DNA from: Rhizomys pruinosus
Taxonomy: Eukaryota; Chordata; Mammalia; Rodentia; Spalacidae
NCBI GenBank assembly: GCA_009823505.1
Contig: VZQC01005558.1
Span: 2,147,510 to 2,211,509 of the forward strand
DNA: 64,000 nucleotides
Direction: 5' to 3'
Position numbers and translations under genes: made by a program. Under the pieces are notes generated by a model. It saw only the letters and a list, made by a program, of their open reading frames with translations. It had not been told where the DNA came from and made no database searches. Below are positions 35,880 through 47,641 of this stretch, one piece after another. The stretch's first letter is position 1. Every line of letters starts with the position of its first letter.

Positions 35880-35930
35880 TGGTATATATATATATAGATA
35901 TATATAGATATAGATATATATATATATACA
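35880..35930. repeat. (TA)n/(TAGA)n microsatellite
   Basis: TATATAGATA units form a run of about 50 bp. Confidence 0.9.
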
Positions 35931-36700
35931 CAAATCCATAACCAGAGGGAGACTTGCTTTAAGGAACTCACTATGGATATTAGGAGTCAGTAGTCTACAG
36001 AGCAAACTCAGGGGCTAGTGATTTATGAAACAGCAGCTGGGGTCCACCCTGAAGGCATCCCAAGGCAGACTCCTCTCTTCCTGAGGGGCCTCCATCTTTT
36101 TCTTTTTAAAGCCTTCCCAGATTGGATGGGACCCACACACCCTGGAAGGATTTCTGTGTCTCAGTCCACTGACTGAAATGTCCATCCTTCACAGTAGCCT
36201 CCTAACTGGTGGTTGGCTGAATGCCTGGGCCCCACCACCTAGCCAAGCCAAGGTAATTGTCCACACCACAGTGGAGGTGGATTGAGCCCCTCCTTTCGCC
36301 CTGGGTCCAGAGTCAGACAGCACACAGCTTTGCCATGTCCGTCCACTTCAGCACATGATGGCACCTACTGTGAAGGTGACTCTCTCCTACGTCAGACGTG
36401 AGGGCTCATCCAATGTGACATCTCAAATGGGGCCAATGTCCCTATGAGTTCTTAGCTGGCTAAGAAGTCCCAAGTGGTGTCCAGGTGGAACACCCCTCCC
36501 TCCATGTATCCTTTCTCTGAGACCACTACAAAACACTGTGAGACAGGTCTATAAGGAGCCCTCCACTAGCAAGCACAGAACTCCCAAACTCTCAGCCAGG
36601 CCAGTCCCACTCTTACACAGAAAATGGGGAGCCCCTCAGCCTTCCTGGGGAGTACCAGAATCTCCTGCCCATGGACCAGCGTCTGGCTTATGAAAATTTT
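35931..36700. other. Unique intergenic DNA
   Basis: No gene or repeat recognised. Confidence 0.4.
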
Positions 36701-36741
36701 ATTACTTTATTTTTAATTTAATTTAATGTATTTCATTTTAT

Positions 36742-36850
36742 TTGGTCTTTTTGAGACAGATTCTCCATATAACTCAATTGGCCTGGTACTCACTAAAGCC
36801 AGGCTGGCCTGGATCTCACAGTCCTGTACCACCAGGACTGACTGGAAATT
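36742..36850 (-). mobile_element. Old B1-type SINE, antisense
   Basis: 'ttgagacagattctccatataactc' and 'aagccaggctggcctggatctcac' are antisense B1 landmarks in a diverged copy. Confidence 0.6.
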
Positions 36851-37925
36851 ATTCTTCCTCCACAAAGCCAAGACATCTAGAAAGCCCAGATTACCGCAGA
36901 AGAAATCTGCTAACCTGTTTGTACGAGTGTCTCCTTCCATGGCCTCGGTGAATCTTTCTGGTACAGCTGACAAAAACACGGAGCTATTTGCGGGAGTAAG
37001 AGAAGGGCATGTTGTGGTATTTATTTGAATAGCAAATAGGGCAGAATGATCTAAAGCAAACATGCAAAAATGATCTTTTCATTGACAGGAGAGGATTGGG
37101 CTGGGAAGCATGGGTTTGAAACCAAGGCCTCCTCAAGGCAAAGTGGGGGGCGAGACTCTGCCACTAACCCAGGGTGGACTCCCCTGGGTCGCCTGCCAGC
37201 TGGGTTTAAGGCTCTTCTCCCTGAGTTAAGCACTCATTCCTCTGCTTAAGTAAGAGGAGTGGCTGATGTCCCACTCGGGAAGGGCTCAGTACCTTAGAGT
37301 TGTTCAGCCCTCCTAACCCCCCACCATCCCAGCCCCTCACCTTCCACCTCTGTACCCTCCATCAATCTGTCCTGTGGGCATGTCCCTGAGGCTTTTTCTT
37401 GATCTTAGTTGGTATAAGACCCAGCCCACTGCGGGCAGCCCCATCCTTTCTTCAGAGGTGTCTACTCCCGTTTTTCTTGTGTTCTCTCCAAGCTGGCTGA
37501 CTTCTCTTTTAAAACGGGAGCATTCAGTTTAGAATTTCATTACTGCTGAGGACTTTTGCTGAGGGCAAAAAGGAACTTCACTAGCCCTTCAGAATTCTGG
37601 GGAGCGTGGGCATCATTGTCTCCAAACCTGGACACGACTTGGAGGTACTGAAAGCTGTTAGGCCAAAAAAAAAAAAAGAGGCAGAGGTGGTGGTGTTCTA
37701 GAAAGAGGGCCCTGGGCTCTGCAGGCCTGGTTGGGCATGCGGCCACCTGGGAGCTGTGGCTGGCTAAGAAGAGGGGCCCTGGCTCTGCATTTGTAAGAAG
37801 AAACCAGATGGAGTCCACATTGCTGGGAGAGAAAAACCACATTTTAATTGCATGGGCTTAGCTCAAGTCAGGAAGCAAGAGACTGCCCAAAAGAGTCAAG
37901 GGAAGCTCCCAGGCGCAGGCTCAGG
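36851..37925. other. Unique intergenic DNA
   Basis: No gene recognised. A short A run lies at 37,664-37,676. GC content rises towards the CpG island that follows. Confidence 0.4.
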
Positions 37926-37929
37926 CTAG

Positions 37930-38540
37930 CAGGATGGGGGTGGGGACCTCGACACGGTGCATCCATCCATCCACTGCTTGCTTGATCAATAGCCCTGGGC
38001 AGCCGGGCATCCTGCCCGCGGCAGGCCTGGAAGGAGCCTGGCTTTGTCAGAGGGCTGTCGCGCCCGCGGGAAGCCTGGCGGGCGGCCAGCACTTCGATTC
38101 AGGGCCTCTGCCCGCTGGCTCCTTCTGCATCCAGAGGCGCCAAGGCTCGCGGAGCACCTGGCTCCGATGCACCTGCAGCCGCAGCGCCTGCCGCGGAGCA
38201 CCTGCCCGCTCAGCCAGCCCGGCGGGGTGGCACCGCAGGTGGCTGGGCCTGAGGCGCTGGGTGATGGGACTGGCTTGGGAGGAGGCAGCTGACAGCAGTA
38301 AGACTGCAGGACGGCTGCGGCAGCTTGATCACCCTAGTCTCTGGAGAGCCGTGGAGTGGGCAGGAGGCTGGGGAGCCGGGTGAGTCCTTTCCCAGCATTC
38401 CAGAGGCGCCACTGCCTGAACCCGCAGCCAGGGAGGAGGTCAGGACAGCGACCAGTGACGAGGGCCACCCTGCCACACCCACCAAGAGTTTTGGGCTGCA
38501 GACCTGCAGACCTGCAGACCCAGGCTTCAAGAAGACCTAA
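37930..38540 (+). promoter_or_regulatory. Isolated CpG island with a splice-donor consensus
   Basis: A short GC- and CpG-rich block ('cctgcccgcggcagg', 'cgcgcccgcggg', 'ctgccgcgg') stands alone in CpG-poor, repeat-rich DNA about 19 kb upstream of SOX11. On the + strand a CCGG|GTGAGT splice donor lies at 38376-38385. A small triple repeat of CTGCAGAC follows at 38,497-38,520. This could be the promoter and first exon of an unrecognised non-coding transcript, or an enhancer-type CpG island. The 149-codon frame here ends inside the donor and has no recognisable domain. Confidence 0.5.
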
Positions 38541-39190
38541 GGAGGGTTGGTTTGAGAAGTCACACCAGATTTCGCTTAAATGGACACCGGTTCAGCTGTG
38601 CAACCCCCTTTCCTGACTAAACAAAACTAGTGTGGGTCTGCCAGTTGAAAGTGGAAATAAAACTATTTTTCCTCATTAAAAAGAGAGTTCCTTCTTAGAC
38701 ATGTTTCCCCCTCCTTTGTGTTCAGTATAGCTCCAGAAATCCCTGTGACAGTAAAAGCTATTCACTCTAAGTGAGCGACAAGAATGCCCTGTGGGACTCT
38801 AGCAGTGAAGCAGTGCTGCTGAGGCCTTGGGCCTGTCCAAACAGGCTTTATACTTAATCCCAAGAAGTGATGTTACTTACCCCGAACTGCTTTCCAGCAT
38901 TGAGATACACATACAGTCCTCTGGCACTGAAGTAGCCCTGTGTGTGAATTTATGTTCTATGTCTGTGTGTCTGCTTTCTCTTTATACCCATGGCATTCCC
39001 CAGCTTTGACCTCAGCAGCTCCTCCCCTTCTTTGTCTACAAAGCATCATCTCAGCACACTCCTAGATGAAGGGCTTTAATTGGTGTGTGAGATTTAATAC
39101 CTACCTGAGGATTGATTCTTTAAAGCAATGTTCACATCTAAAGGAGCAATATCTTGGGAAGAAGGAGATGGCTCCAGGTGTAAAAATAAA
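38541..39190. other. Unique intergenic DNA
   Basis: No gene or repeat recognised. An AATAAA is present near 38,655. Confidence 0.4.
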
Positions 39191-39196
39191 CAAACA

Positions 39197-39397
39197 AGGG
39201 GCTGGAGATAGCCTGGTGGTTAAGAGCGCTGACTGCTCTTACAGAGGACCCAGGTTCGATCCCCACCACCCACATGGCGGCTGAGAACTGTCTTTAACTC
39301 CAGTTCCAGGGGAATCCGACACCCTCTTCTGGCCTCCTTGGCATTGCACAACACGGGTACACAAACCTACCTGCAGACAGCACGATCATACGCAAAA

Positions 39398-39444
<47 letters not shown>

Positions 39445-39465
39445 AAATAAAAAAAAAAAAAAAAC
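39197..39465 (+). mobile_element. B3-type SINE with (AAAT)n tail
   Basis: 'ggggctggagatagcctggtggttaagagcgctg', B box 'aggttcgatccccacc', and a long AAAT microsatellite tail at 39,396-39,448 running into an A run. Confidence 0.85.
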
Positions 39466-39474
39466 AAGACAAAA

Positions 39475-39748
39475 ACCAGGTGCCTTGAAAGCATGCAGAC
39501 CTGACTTCGAATCCTCAGAATCCATAGAAAGCTGTGTGCTTAGACAGCATCTGTAACCCCAGTGGATCAGACATGGGGCCACTGGCAGGAGGAACTCCAG
39601 AAGCTGGTGGGCCATTGAGCCTGATCTGTGCAACTGTGAACAGCAAGCAGACCTTGTGACAAACAAGGTGAAAGGTGAGGAGCAACACCCCAGGTTGTCT
39701 TCTGATCTTCATATCCAAACACTTGCACTCACAACACATACAACTTTG

Positions 39749-39785
<37 letters not shown>
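39475..39785 (+). mobile_element. RSINE1-like SINE with (CA)n tail
   Basis: Diverged head, then 'ccaggttgtcttctgatcttcatatcc' and a pure CA run at 39,751-39,784. Confidence 0.55.
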
Positions 39786-39786
<1 letters not shown>

Positions 39787-40849
39787 AACACACCTTTCAA
39801 CTGGGTCTTAACTCTTTTTACCATTTGAAAACACATGCTGGCCATGTACTTGAGCAATAAAAGGTCTTTTGAAAAAAAGCAATCACTACCTCTCCAATTC
39901 AGATCAGACTTTACAATAATGTTTCAAACAGTTGTCAGGCTGGTCTTCGAAGGACTCTGGAGAAAGTCATAGCTTTCCTTACTACCACTAACAGTGATTA
40001 CAGGACCTTTCCAAGCTCAGCCACAATAACAGGTGATGGCATAGATGCTGTTTGGCGTTGGCTGTGCTTTGGCTCCTTGCTCCTGATTCTTAGATGTAGG
40101 CTGTGGGGAAGACATTAAGGGCAAGCAGTGTCTGAGGCTGAGCTGTCTCATAGTGACTTCGAGGAGGGGAAGAAAGGAAGACCAAGAATGTTTCCTCCCA
40201 CAACAACCACTCTGAACTCACTGAGGAGTGTCCAACTTTTCGGCTTCTCCGGGGCACATTGTCATCTACAAAGTTCACCCTCAAAAACCATGAAATCAAG
40301 TTATAAAAACCAAAATTGGCCAAAAAAATCCATCATAATATTTTAAGTAGTTTTAAGATTTGATGTTGGTCTTCCTCATAACCATCCTCAGCCACCTGTG
40401 GTCTGTGGTCCACAGATAAAAACCCCTGAGGGATCTAAAATGTTTGTACAAGCCAGACATGGTGGGAAGATGTCTATAACATGTCAAGTGCTCACTAAGT
40501 AGATTTTAAAATGTAGTGGGAGTTGTGCTGTTTTTTAATAATATAATCTAAGTATAGTGGCTAGGACAGCATAAATGTCTAATCAGCTTGTATTGAAGGA
40601 AGGAAGCAATGGATGGATGATTAAAGGACACTGATACATTCTAGAGCAAAATATGGAGTGCCTGTAACATAAACCTGTGTGTCTGTCATACATGAAACTG
40701 ATTGGTGGTTCTCTTTGCCTGTTTAATATGGAATGTGCTCTCTGTTGTTAAAATAATCAAGATTCTTCAACAATGCTCATTATGACTTTCATGAGTATAG
40801 CGTTATTGCAAACAAGATTGACTCTTAACAGAATAATAAAAATTGTTCA
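39786..40849. other. Unique intergenic DNA, source of a local duplicate
   Basis: No gene recognised. The 88-bp block 40237-40324 has a second copy at 41244-41331, about 90% identical by my count (79 of 88). Confidence 0.5.
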
Positions 40850-40851
40850 GG

Positions 40852-41035
40852 GAGCTGGAGAGATGGCTTATTGGTTAAGAACATACACTGCTTTTGCAAA
40901 AGACCTGAGTTCCATTCCCATGTCAGGAAGCTCATAACTGCCTCTAGCTCCAACCCAGGGGATCTAATGCCCGCTTTTAGATTCTGATGGCACCTCAACT
41001 CATGGGCACATATACAAATAAACACATATTTTTAA
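40852..41035 (+). mobile_element. B2/B3-type SINE
   Basis: 'ggagctggagagatggcttattggttaagaac', 'gagttccattcccatg', tail 'caaataaacacatatttttaa'. Confidence 0.8.
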
Positions 41036-41084
41036 TGGTAAAGACTACATATATCTCTTAAGTGAAAGCTATAATTTCTCCAAA

Positions 41085-41170
41085 GTCTGTAATCCCAGTA
41101 TTTGGGAAACAAATGAAGGAGGGTTGTAAATTCAGGATCATCCTCGTCTGTATATAAACCTGGTTTCAAG
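41085..41170 (+). mobile_element. B1-like fragment
   Basis: 'gtctgtaatcccagtatttggg' and 'ttcaggatcatcctcgtctg' resemble a diverged B1 lacking its end. Confidence 0.5.
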
Positions 41171-41184
41171 TAAAACCCAGGTAT

Positions 41185-41428
41185 TGTACTTAGCATCTTT
41201 AATCTCAGCACTCAGAAGGCAGAGGCAGGTAGAGCTCTGTAAGTTTTTGGCTCCTCTGGGGCACACTGTCAACTACAAAGTTCACCCTCAAAAACCATGA
41301 TATCAAGTTATGAAAAACAAAATTGACCAAACTCTGTAAGTTCAAGGCCGGCCTGGTCTACATAAAGAATTCCACACCAGCCAAGGATACATAGTGAGAC
41401 CCTGTCTCAAAAAAGAAAAAAAAAAGTC
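41185..41428 (+). mobile_element. B1 SINE interrupted by an 86-bp insert
   Basis: The left part ('catctttaatctcagcactcagaaggcagaggcagg') stops at 'ctctgtaagtt' and resumes after an 86-bp insert with the same 11 bases, then 'caaggccggcctggtctac' to the A tail. The 11-bp repeats are at 41235-41245 and 41332-41342. Confidence 0.85.
41246..41331 (+). repeat. Copy of nearby unique sequence inserted in a B1
   Basis: The block matches 40239-40324 at a constant offset of 1,007 bases, in the same orientation and without gaps. I count 9 mismatches over the 88-bp alignment that includes two flanking bases. It has no poly(A) tail, but the target site is duplicated. Confidence 0.85.
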
Positions 41429-41431
41429 ATA

Positions 41432-41815
41432 GTTTTTATCAACTTGACAAACCTTGACATATCTGAGAAGAAGGATTGAGGAATTTCTATGCAAGATTAG
41501 CCTATGGGTGTGTCTATGGTAGTTTTCTTGATTGTTAATTAATGGAGAAGGACCCAGTGCGCTGTGAGCAGTACCATGCCTAGGTAGGTGGGCCTAGACT
41601 GTTTAAGAAAAGTAGCTGAGCAAGCCAGGGAGGAAAAGCAAGCCAGTAAGCAGTGCTCCTTCAGGGTCTTTGCTTCAGTTCCTGCCTCCAAGTTCTTGCT
41701 CTGAACTCCTGTAGTGATTAACTGTTACTTGTAAGTGAAGTAAATTCTTTCCTCCCCCAAGTTGGTTTTGGTCAGGATTTTATTAGAGTAATAGCAAGCA
41801 AACTACGACAAGTGG
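41432..41815 (+). mobile_element. Unnamed ~400-bp rodent interspersed repeat, copy 3
   Basis: Same family and orientation as copy 2 at 13,178: 'tttatcaacttgaca', 'ctgagcaagccaggg', 'cctgcctccaagttcttgctctg' and 'gtaaattctttcctcccccaagttgg'. Confidence 0.7.
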
Positions 41816-43995
41816 ATTCTCAGTTTTCCGAGGTCACAGTACATTTTTGTAAGTCACTTTTTAATCACTGTTCATAAAGAATGTTCTGGCCAAATCTCCT
41901 AATACCTTCAGACACAGGTAGAAGGGACTCAGACATTTGAGCAACATAGAAACAAGAAATGACCCCAGGACACTGCCTGCTCTTCAGTCCTGAGACTTCA
42001 GAAATGGAGATTTTGAGTTGTCAAGTTGGGACTCTTGGCCGAATTATCTGTGCTGTGTCCTGAAGTGGACCTTCCACTTCAGAAAGTGTGCTGGGAACAT
42101 GGCTGACATCCTACTCTGAAAAGCGGAGTACACACCATGTGAGTCTGTCCCACAGGTTTCTAAAGAGTTAGAAGGAGAACATGTGCTAGATTCTGTAGGT
42201 CAGCAGGCAGTCACCATACCACATATGATCTTCAGACTTCAGATGGATGGGTTCTTGGTATGGGGGAGATTTCCACTATTCTCCTGTTTGTACTTCTGGA
42301 AGCTTCTACTTGTGTTATTGGAGGAGGGCTCTTTTATATCTCTCACCCATTTAATCTTCAGCATGTCACACAGGCCAGTTCTCATGGGGATGGGACATAG
42401 TATCATCCTATAGAATTGCTGTAATTAGCAGCAGCACAATAAAAAGGCTTCCGCTGAGCTAGCTGAACAAGTAAGTACATGCTCAGGAAATACTGTAAAT
42501 GCCTTTCCTTTTATACCTCAGAGCCTATTCTTCACAGTTAGATCCAAAAATAGACACCCCAGCCTCATACTCATGCCATCATTTACTCACCCAGAACTCT
42601 AGTAAATTTCTCCTTGCCCTCTGCCTAAAGGAGGTTAAATACAGGCATACATATGATTTGAGGAAGAGCAGAGTGAAATCCTGAGAAAAATATCAAATAC
42701 ACACGGGTAAACTATGTCATCTTCTCAAGAGACAGAAGGAGAAAACTTAAGGAAAAGTGGTCTGCCTCAAGCTTGGAAGGATGCAAAGGAGTTTATTTCT
42801 GAGAAGTAATTGGAACCAGTGTCTCCCTAAGGTAAGGACTTTGGCTCTCTATTAAATGAATGATCTGCTTGTTCCCTAGTCTATGGAACACACTGAGCAG
42901 AGCGTGGATGGGCACAGGTTCTCCAGCTTTACCCTCCGTCCTGTTCATACACTCATCCTAGATATGTCTGCCCACTACAGAACATGACACTTGCTTTGAG
43001 TTGTCTTTAAAAGACACCCTCACATTTCACAATCACATGTACCGTCCATGAACTTGCATAGATTTCTAGGGTCTTAAGGGCTCCTATGAGTCTTGTTTCT
43101 GAAAGATAAATTTGTGTTGAACTTATCCTAGGAGCAAGGAAATCAAGGGAAAATACATCAGCAGTAGCATGTCTTTTGCTATATATACTCAGTTCTCCAT
43201 TTCAGAAAAAAAGAAAACGAAAAGAAAAACAAAACAAAAACCCAAAACTGCTGGAGCCAATTCACTGTATTAATGGCAAGATACTGAGATACCTAGAAAC
43301 CCAAACTTCATCTCATGAGAAAGGAGAAGACTACCCAAGTTTGAGGTGAAGAAAAATACTCAAGTAAGAACTCCAGGGTCCTGGGCCATGACTGGCCCTT
43401 TTATTCTTCTTGATTTTCATTTCTCTTCTCTCCAAACCCTCAAAGTAGAAGTAGTTTCTTCTTCATTTCTCCGTTTATAGATTGAATCACACACTACTTT
43501 GAGGTCCTCAGAATTCATCACCTCCATGGCAGAGCAGATGGGAAAAGACACCCCTCATTTAAAAAAACTCAGAAAGAGCAAAGGTTTCCCTCCCAGCCCG
43601 GTTGTTTCTCCTGTGACTCCATCTCTAACACCTGGCATTGTGGCAACTGAAAGCTGAGATTCACATCAATTGTCTGCTCTTCCTTCCTCTGGAATCCACC
43701 AGGGAAATGGGCCTGAGGAAATTCATTGAACAACAGCATCTCAGCTATGAAGCAGATCTTTATAATAAACAACTGAGACGAGCTGGTGAGCACTTCCATG
43801 CATGATATTTCTCAGGCTCTTGAGACAGTTCTGGTGTCTATGATCCCAACCTGGGTATGGCTGACTGTGTGGACTTGTTCCCCAGGAAAAACTGGGGTGT
43901 CAGTTTGACAGATGCTAGGATAAAGGCAAGTATCCCATGACAGGGATTGACATGGAAAGCGGGAAGAGTGGTCAAGGCTAGCATTCAAAAGCTGG
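41816..43995. other. Unique intergenic DNA
   Basis: About 2.2 kb without recognised gene or repeat, apart from an A-rich patch at 43,205-43,245. Confidence 0.4.
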
Positions 43996-43997
43996 GA

Positions 43998-44340
43998 CCT
44001 GGGCTAGAAAGATGGATCAGTGGGTAGAGCATCAGGCAAAAGCATGAGGACCGGAGTTGGGATCCTCAGAACTTACATAAAGCTGGACGTTGCAGCGTGC
44101 ATCTATAATCCCAGCATTCCTACGGTGAGAAGGAAGGTGGTGAGGGAGAATCCCAGAAGCTTTCTGGCCAGGAAGCCTGGTGTACACAGCATTGAACAGC
44201 AAAGACACCCTGTCTCGAACATGGTGGAAGGCAAAAACAGACACCCGAGGTTGTCCTCTGACCTCCACATGTTCTCCATGCTACATGCACATCCACACTT
44301 GTACTCACACTGTCACATGCAGACATGAATGCACAGAGAG
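43998..44340 (+). mobile_element. RSINE1/B4A-like SINE
   Basis: 'ctgggctagaaagatggatcagtgggtagagc', then 'gcgtgcatctataatcccagcattcc' and 'gaggttgtcctctgacctccacatg'. It is a composite of a tRNA-like head and a longer body. Confidence 0.65.
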
Positions 44341-44637
44341 TTAAACAGAAATACAGTCAAGCCCTTGGCCTGTGGCCCTCAGAGGAGCAGTGCATAGTCC
44401 CATACTTGGTATCATGGTTATATTTTTGGCCTGCGACCCTCAGAGTTCAAAAGGGACACTGCAGCAACTGGGCCCTTTGAAGCTATGACTACTGGACACA
44501 GAACGTGGGTTCCCTGTTGTGACAGGACCTTCCCACGTCTGAGAACATAGCTCCTGCTTACCTGTTGCCTGTCCCCCATGAGTCTCCTTTGGAGGTTGTC
44601 AAGAATAACTGGACTTTGCAATGAAAATGTAAGCTAG
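44341..44637. other. Unique intergenic DNA
   Basis: No gene recognised. The phrase 'tggc ctgtggccctcagag' recurs in altered form at about 44,370 and 44,428, a weak local duplication. Confidence 0.35.
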
Positions 44638-44639
44638 TT

Positions 44640-44871
44640 GGGCTGGAGAGATGGCCTAGCGGTTAAGAGCGCCGACCACTCTTACAGAGGACCCGAGTTT
44701 GATCCCCAGCACCCACATGGCAGACAAGAACCATCTGAAACTCCAATTCCAGGAGAACTCCAGTTCCAGGGGAATCCGACACCCTCTTCTGACCTCCGTG
44801 GCATTGCACGACATGGGTGCACAAACTTGCATGCAGACAGTACATTGATACACATACAGAAATAAATAAAT
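44640..44871 (+). mobile_element. Young B3-type SINE
   Basis: Nearly the same sequence as the copies at 24,050 and 53,355: 'ggctggagagatggcctagcggttaagagcgccgac', retained CpGs, 'aaataaataaat' tail. Confidence 0.9.
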
Positions 44872-44900
44872 GCCGGGAGTGGTGGTGCACGCCTCAAGCC
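44872..44900 (+). mobile_element. B1 5' end fragment
   Basis: 'gccgggagtggtggtgcacgcctcaag' is the first ~28 bases of a B1 fused to the SINE tail. The rest is missing. Confidence 0.6.
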
Positions 44901-44904
44901 TTGG

Positions 44905-45123
44905 TGGAAGTTGATATTGAGGAACCTCAAAGAATTAAACACAGATCTACCATAAGGCCTGGCTATGCCTCCTTTCCCCATTTACCCTACAACTCCATGT
45001 CCACTTACCACAGCCCTGTTCACAGTAGCTAAGTTATGGAACCAATCCCCGTGTCCAAGAACAGAGGAATGGATAAAGAAAAAGTTGTTTATATACACAC
45101 CAGAATGTTTTCCAGCCACAAAG
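44905..45123 (+). mobile_element. L1 ORF2 3' fragment, left of an LTR
   Basis: 'cagccctgttcacagtagctaagttatggaacc', 'ggaatggataaagaaaaa' and 'aatgttttccagccacaaag' are typical late ORF2 landmarks of L1. The match stops at the LTR and resumes at about 45,525. Confidence 0.75.
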
Positions 45124-45523
45124 TGCCGGGTCCTCCGGTAGGTAGGGCAGGGAGGAGAGCCAGGCCAGCCTGTCTCTCCTCCAGGGCTGAGCGGAATGGT
45201 GAGTGTCAACGACCGGAAAAGAAACACACGTAGGGTCAGGAGTCTCATCAAAACAAGGACTCACTTTATTGTATCAGGCAGCAGCTTATGTATGCTTGGT
45301 GGGAGGGATGGGGAAAAGAAGGCGGGAGAGGAGATATGTAGAGTGGGGGGATAGCTTTGGGCCAATAGTAACTCACCACATCGGTTGTAGGCATTTTCGG
45401 TTGGGCTATGCTGAGTCACTCCTATACAGAAGTGACCAGCCAGAGACAAGTCGCTAAACTCTAGTCAGGCTCAGGGGGTTACAGTAGGCTGCATTCTCTA
45501 GGGCCCACAGGGCCCAATAACAA
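45124..45523 (-). mobile_element. Solo LTR, probably ERV2/ERVK type, inside an L1
   Basis: The minus strand begins with TG near 45,523 and ends in CA at 45,124. It has an AATAAA polyadenylation signal (complement at 45265-45270), followed by a U5-like region containing 'acactcacc'. No retroviral coding sequence lies beside it, so it is a solo LTR. The right edge is uncertain because of an A run, and I cannot confirm a target duplication. Family assignment is tentative. Confidence 0.6.
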
Positions 45524-45835
45524 AAAAAACCAAACCTGCGCCACCTGTAAGAAAATGGATGCAACTGGAGATACTCTTACAAATTAAGAAACGCAAATAT
45601 CCTGTATTTTCTCCCATTGGCAGGTCCTGGACATTATAGACATATCACAGCATATATGTGCTCATGACATGAAAGCAGAGGTGGAACTCAAAGGAAGGAG
45701 ACTAATGAGAAGGGTGAAATTTGAGACTGGGAAAAGCAGCAGGGTGTGTGGGGGGAACCCACTCAAAATAAAGTATACACTTTTGTGAAAATGGCAACCC
45801 TGTATAGTAATAACAAAATTAAAGTTTAAGCAAAA
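45524..45835 (+). mobile_element. L1 3' fragment, right of the LTR
   Basis: 'ctgtaagaaaatggatgcaactgg', 'cctgtattttctccc', 'ctcatgacatgaaagcagagg' and 'aaaggaaggagactaatgag' continue the L1 3' end in the same orientation as 44,905-45,123. Confidence 0.7.
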
Positions 45836-46054
45836 AAGGACTATCTTGCCTCCCAGTATTAAAGGTCAGAAATCTGTGACTAAGCCTTGGGTGGGCCAGG
45901 TTCCTTCCACCTGAGATGGGTGCTGTAGGGCTCTGCTTGTCTCTGGCTGTGATCAGTAGTCTTGTCCTCCTTTGTCTTCCTTCATGTATGTCCCGGTGAG
46001 TTCAAATTCCTTCTGTCATACTGAATTTGGCCTACCTGGTGAACTTCTTACAGC

Positions 46055-46200
46055 TTATTGCCTGCTAGGTGGTGCACACCCTCGATCCCAGAACTCAGGA
46101 AGCAGAGGCGGCAGATCTTTGTGAGTTCTAGGCCAGCTAGGGATACAGAGTGAGACTGTCTCAAAACAAAAAAAAAAAAACAAAACAAACAAAAAAAAAA
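46055..46200 (+). mobile_element. B1 SINE
   Basis: 'ctaggtggtgcacaccctcgatcccagaactc', 'gtgagttctaggccagctagggatacagagtgagactgtctc' and an A-rich tail. Confidence 0.8.
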
Positions 46201-47428
46201 CAGTCACCTTTCCAAGGTCCTGACTGCCAAACATCAGCAGTCTGCAGTGGCTGAGCAAGAACACAGCCCTCATAGACATTCTCTTACCTGAGGGTCCACG
46301 TTCTTGTCACAGGCAGAATACATCAGCTCATCCTACCATGTTCAGAAGTCTTCACGGGGGCCACATCCTCTCTAAGTCCAGACATTTACTTGGCTGTCTA
46401 GATGAGATGTGGATGAACTCAAAGTCCACAGAAGCTCTTATGCGAAATCGCCTTCCTATACAGAGGCAGTGAACCCAGCTTATCCATCCTGGAACACCAC
46501 AGTGGGACCAACATACTGAAATCCCATTCCAAAGAAAGAAATCACCAGGAAACCATTAAGAAAGCACCAAACAAATATGAGACCTTGCTGGGCAAAGTCC
46601 AATGGTTGTTAAACATTGAGAATTATCCCTTGGACTCAGTCCCATTACCTCAGGGTCTCTCTCTTCCTTCATCTTCCTCTCACCATCTGACAGACAGTCT
46701 AGAACTACTCCTGGCTAGCACCATACTGTGGGATTTCCAACATAAGAGGGATGGGTGGTGATAGGGATCCATGCTAACTGTAGCCACAGCCTCACTTGAA
46801 GGTAAGATGGCTGGGCCTGGCTGGAGCTGCCCTTGAGGATGGTTAACAGAACAGCAGAGAGTAGTGACCACTGTGTGCTGTCCCATGCACAGGGTACTCC
46901 TGTGGAGCACAGGGTACTCTTGTGGGTTGAAAGATGCTGTGTCATAAACATGGAATCATGGGTTTGTTTTTTTTTTACCCAGGAAGAGTTGCTAAGAAGG
47001 AGCCACCCACAGGAGCCCTCACATAGAAAAGAGATCCAGCTGTGGTGGGTGTGTTCTTTCAGCCACCCACCAAGGAAGCTCTCTGTCCCAGGCTAGGAGG
47101 ACTCAGCACATTCAAGATGAACTTCAGTTCAGCTTCCAGGAGCACCTCTGTGCCTTCCTCTTCTAGCAACCCCAACCTACTAGGACAGCAGCCTGAGTGG
47201 GAAGGGCCAGGAGGGTCTCCTGCCTGGCCCCATGGAAACCTGAGAAAGGACCGTGTGGTACGTTTACCTGGGACAGAAAGGGAGGCAGTAAAACAGCACC
47301 CAGGACCAAAGTCCTAAGGCAGACTGAATCTAAAACATAAGGAAATGTGACCAAAATAATGCTCCCTGGTTTGTCATTCTGTTGGAATACCTTTAGCAGT
47401 ATAAAAAAGTAGAAGACATTAAGATAGG
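46201..47428. other. Unique intergenic DNA
   Basis: No gene or repeat recognised. Confidence 0.4.
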
Positions 47429-47429
47429 A

Positions 47430-47590
47430 AGTTGGTCAGAGAGATGGCTTAGCTGGTAAATGTTCATGTTGCTAAGCCTGAGATCTGATTTCAATCCCTG
47501 GACCCCACCTGGTAGAAGGAGAGAACAGACTCCTGAGTTTGTGCTCTGACCAACACACATGCACTGGGATTCATGCCACCCCCACTACCA

Positions 47591-47641
<51 letters not shown>

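Noticed and set aside
37934..38383. 149-codon frame in the upstream CpG island
   Set aside because: GC-rich composition explains it. It has no recognisable domain and its stop overlaps the splice-donor consensus. The island is kept as a feature; the protein is not.
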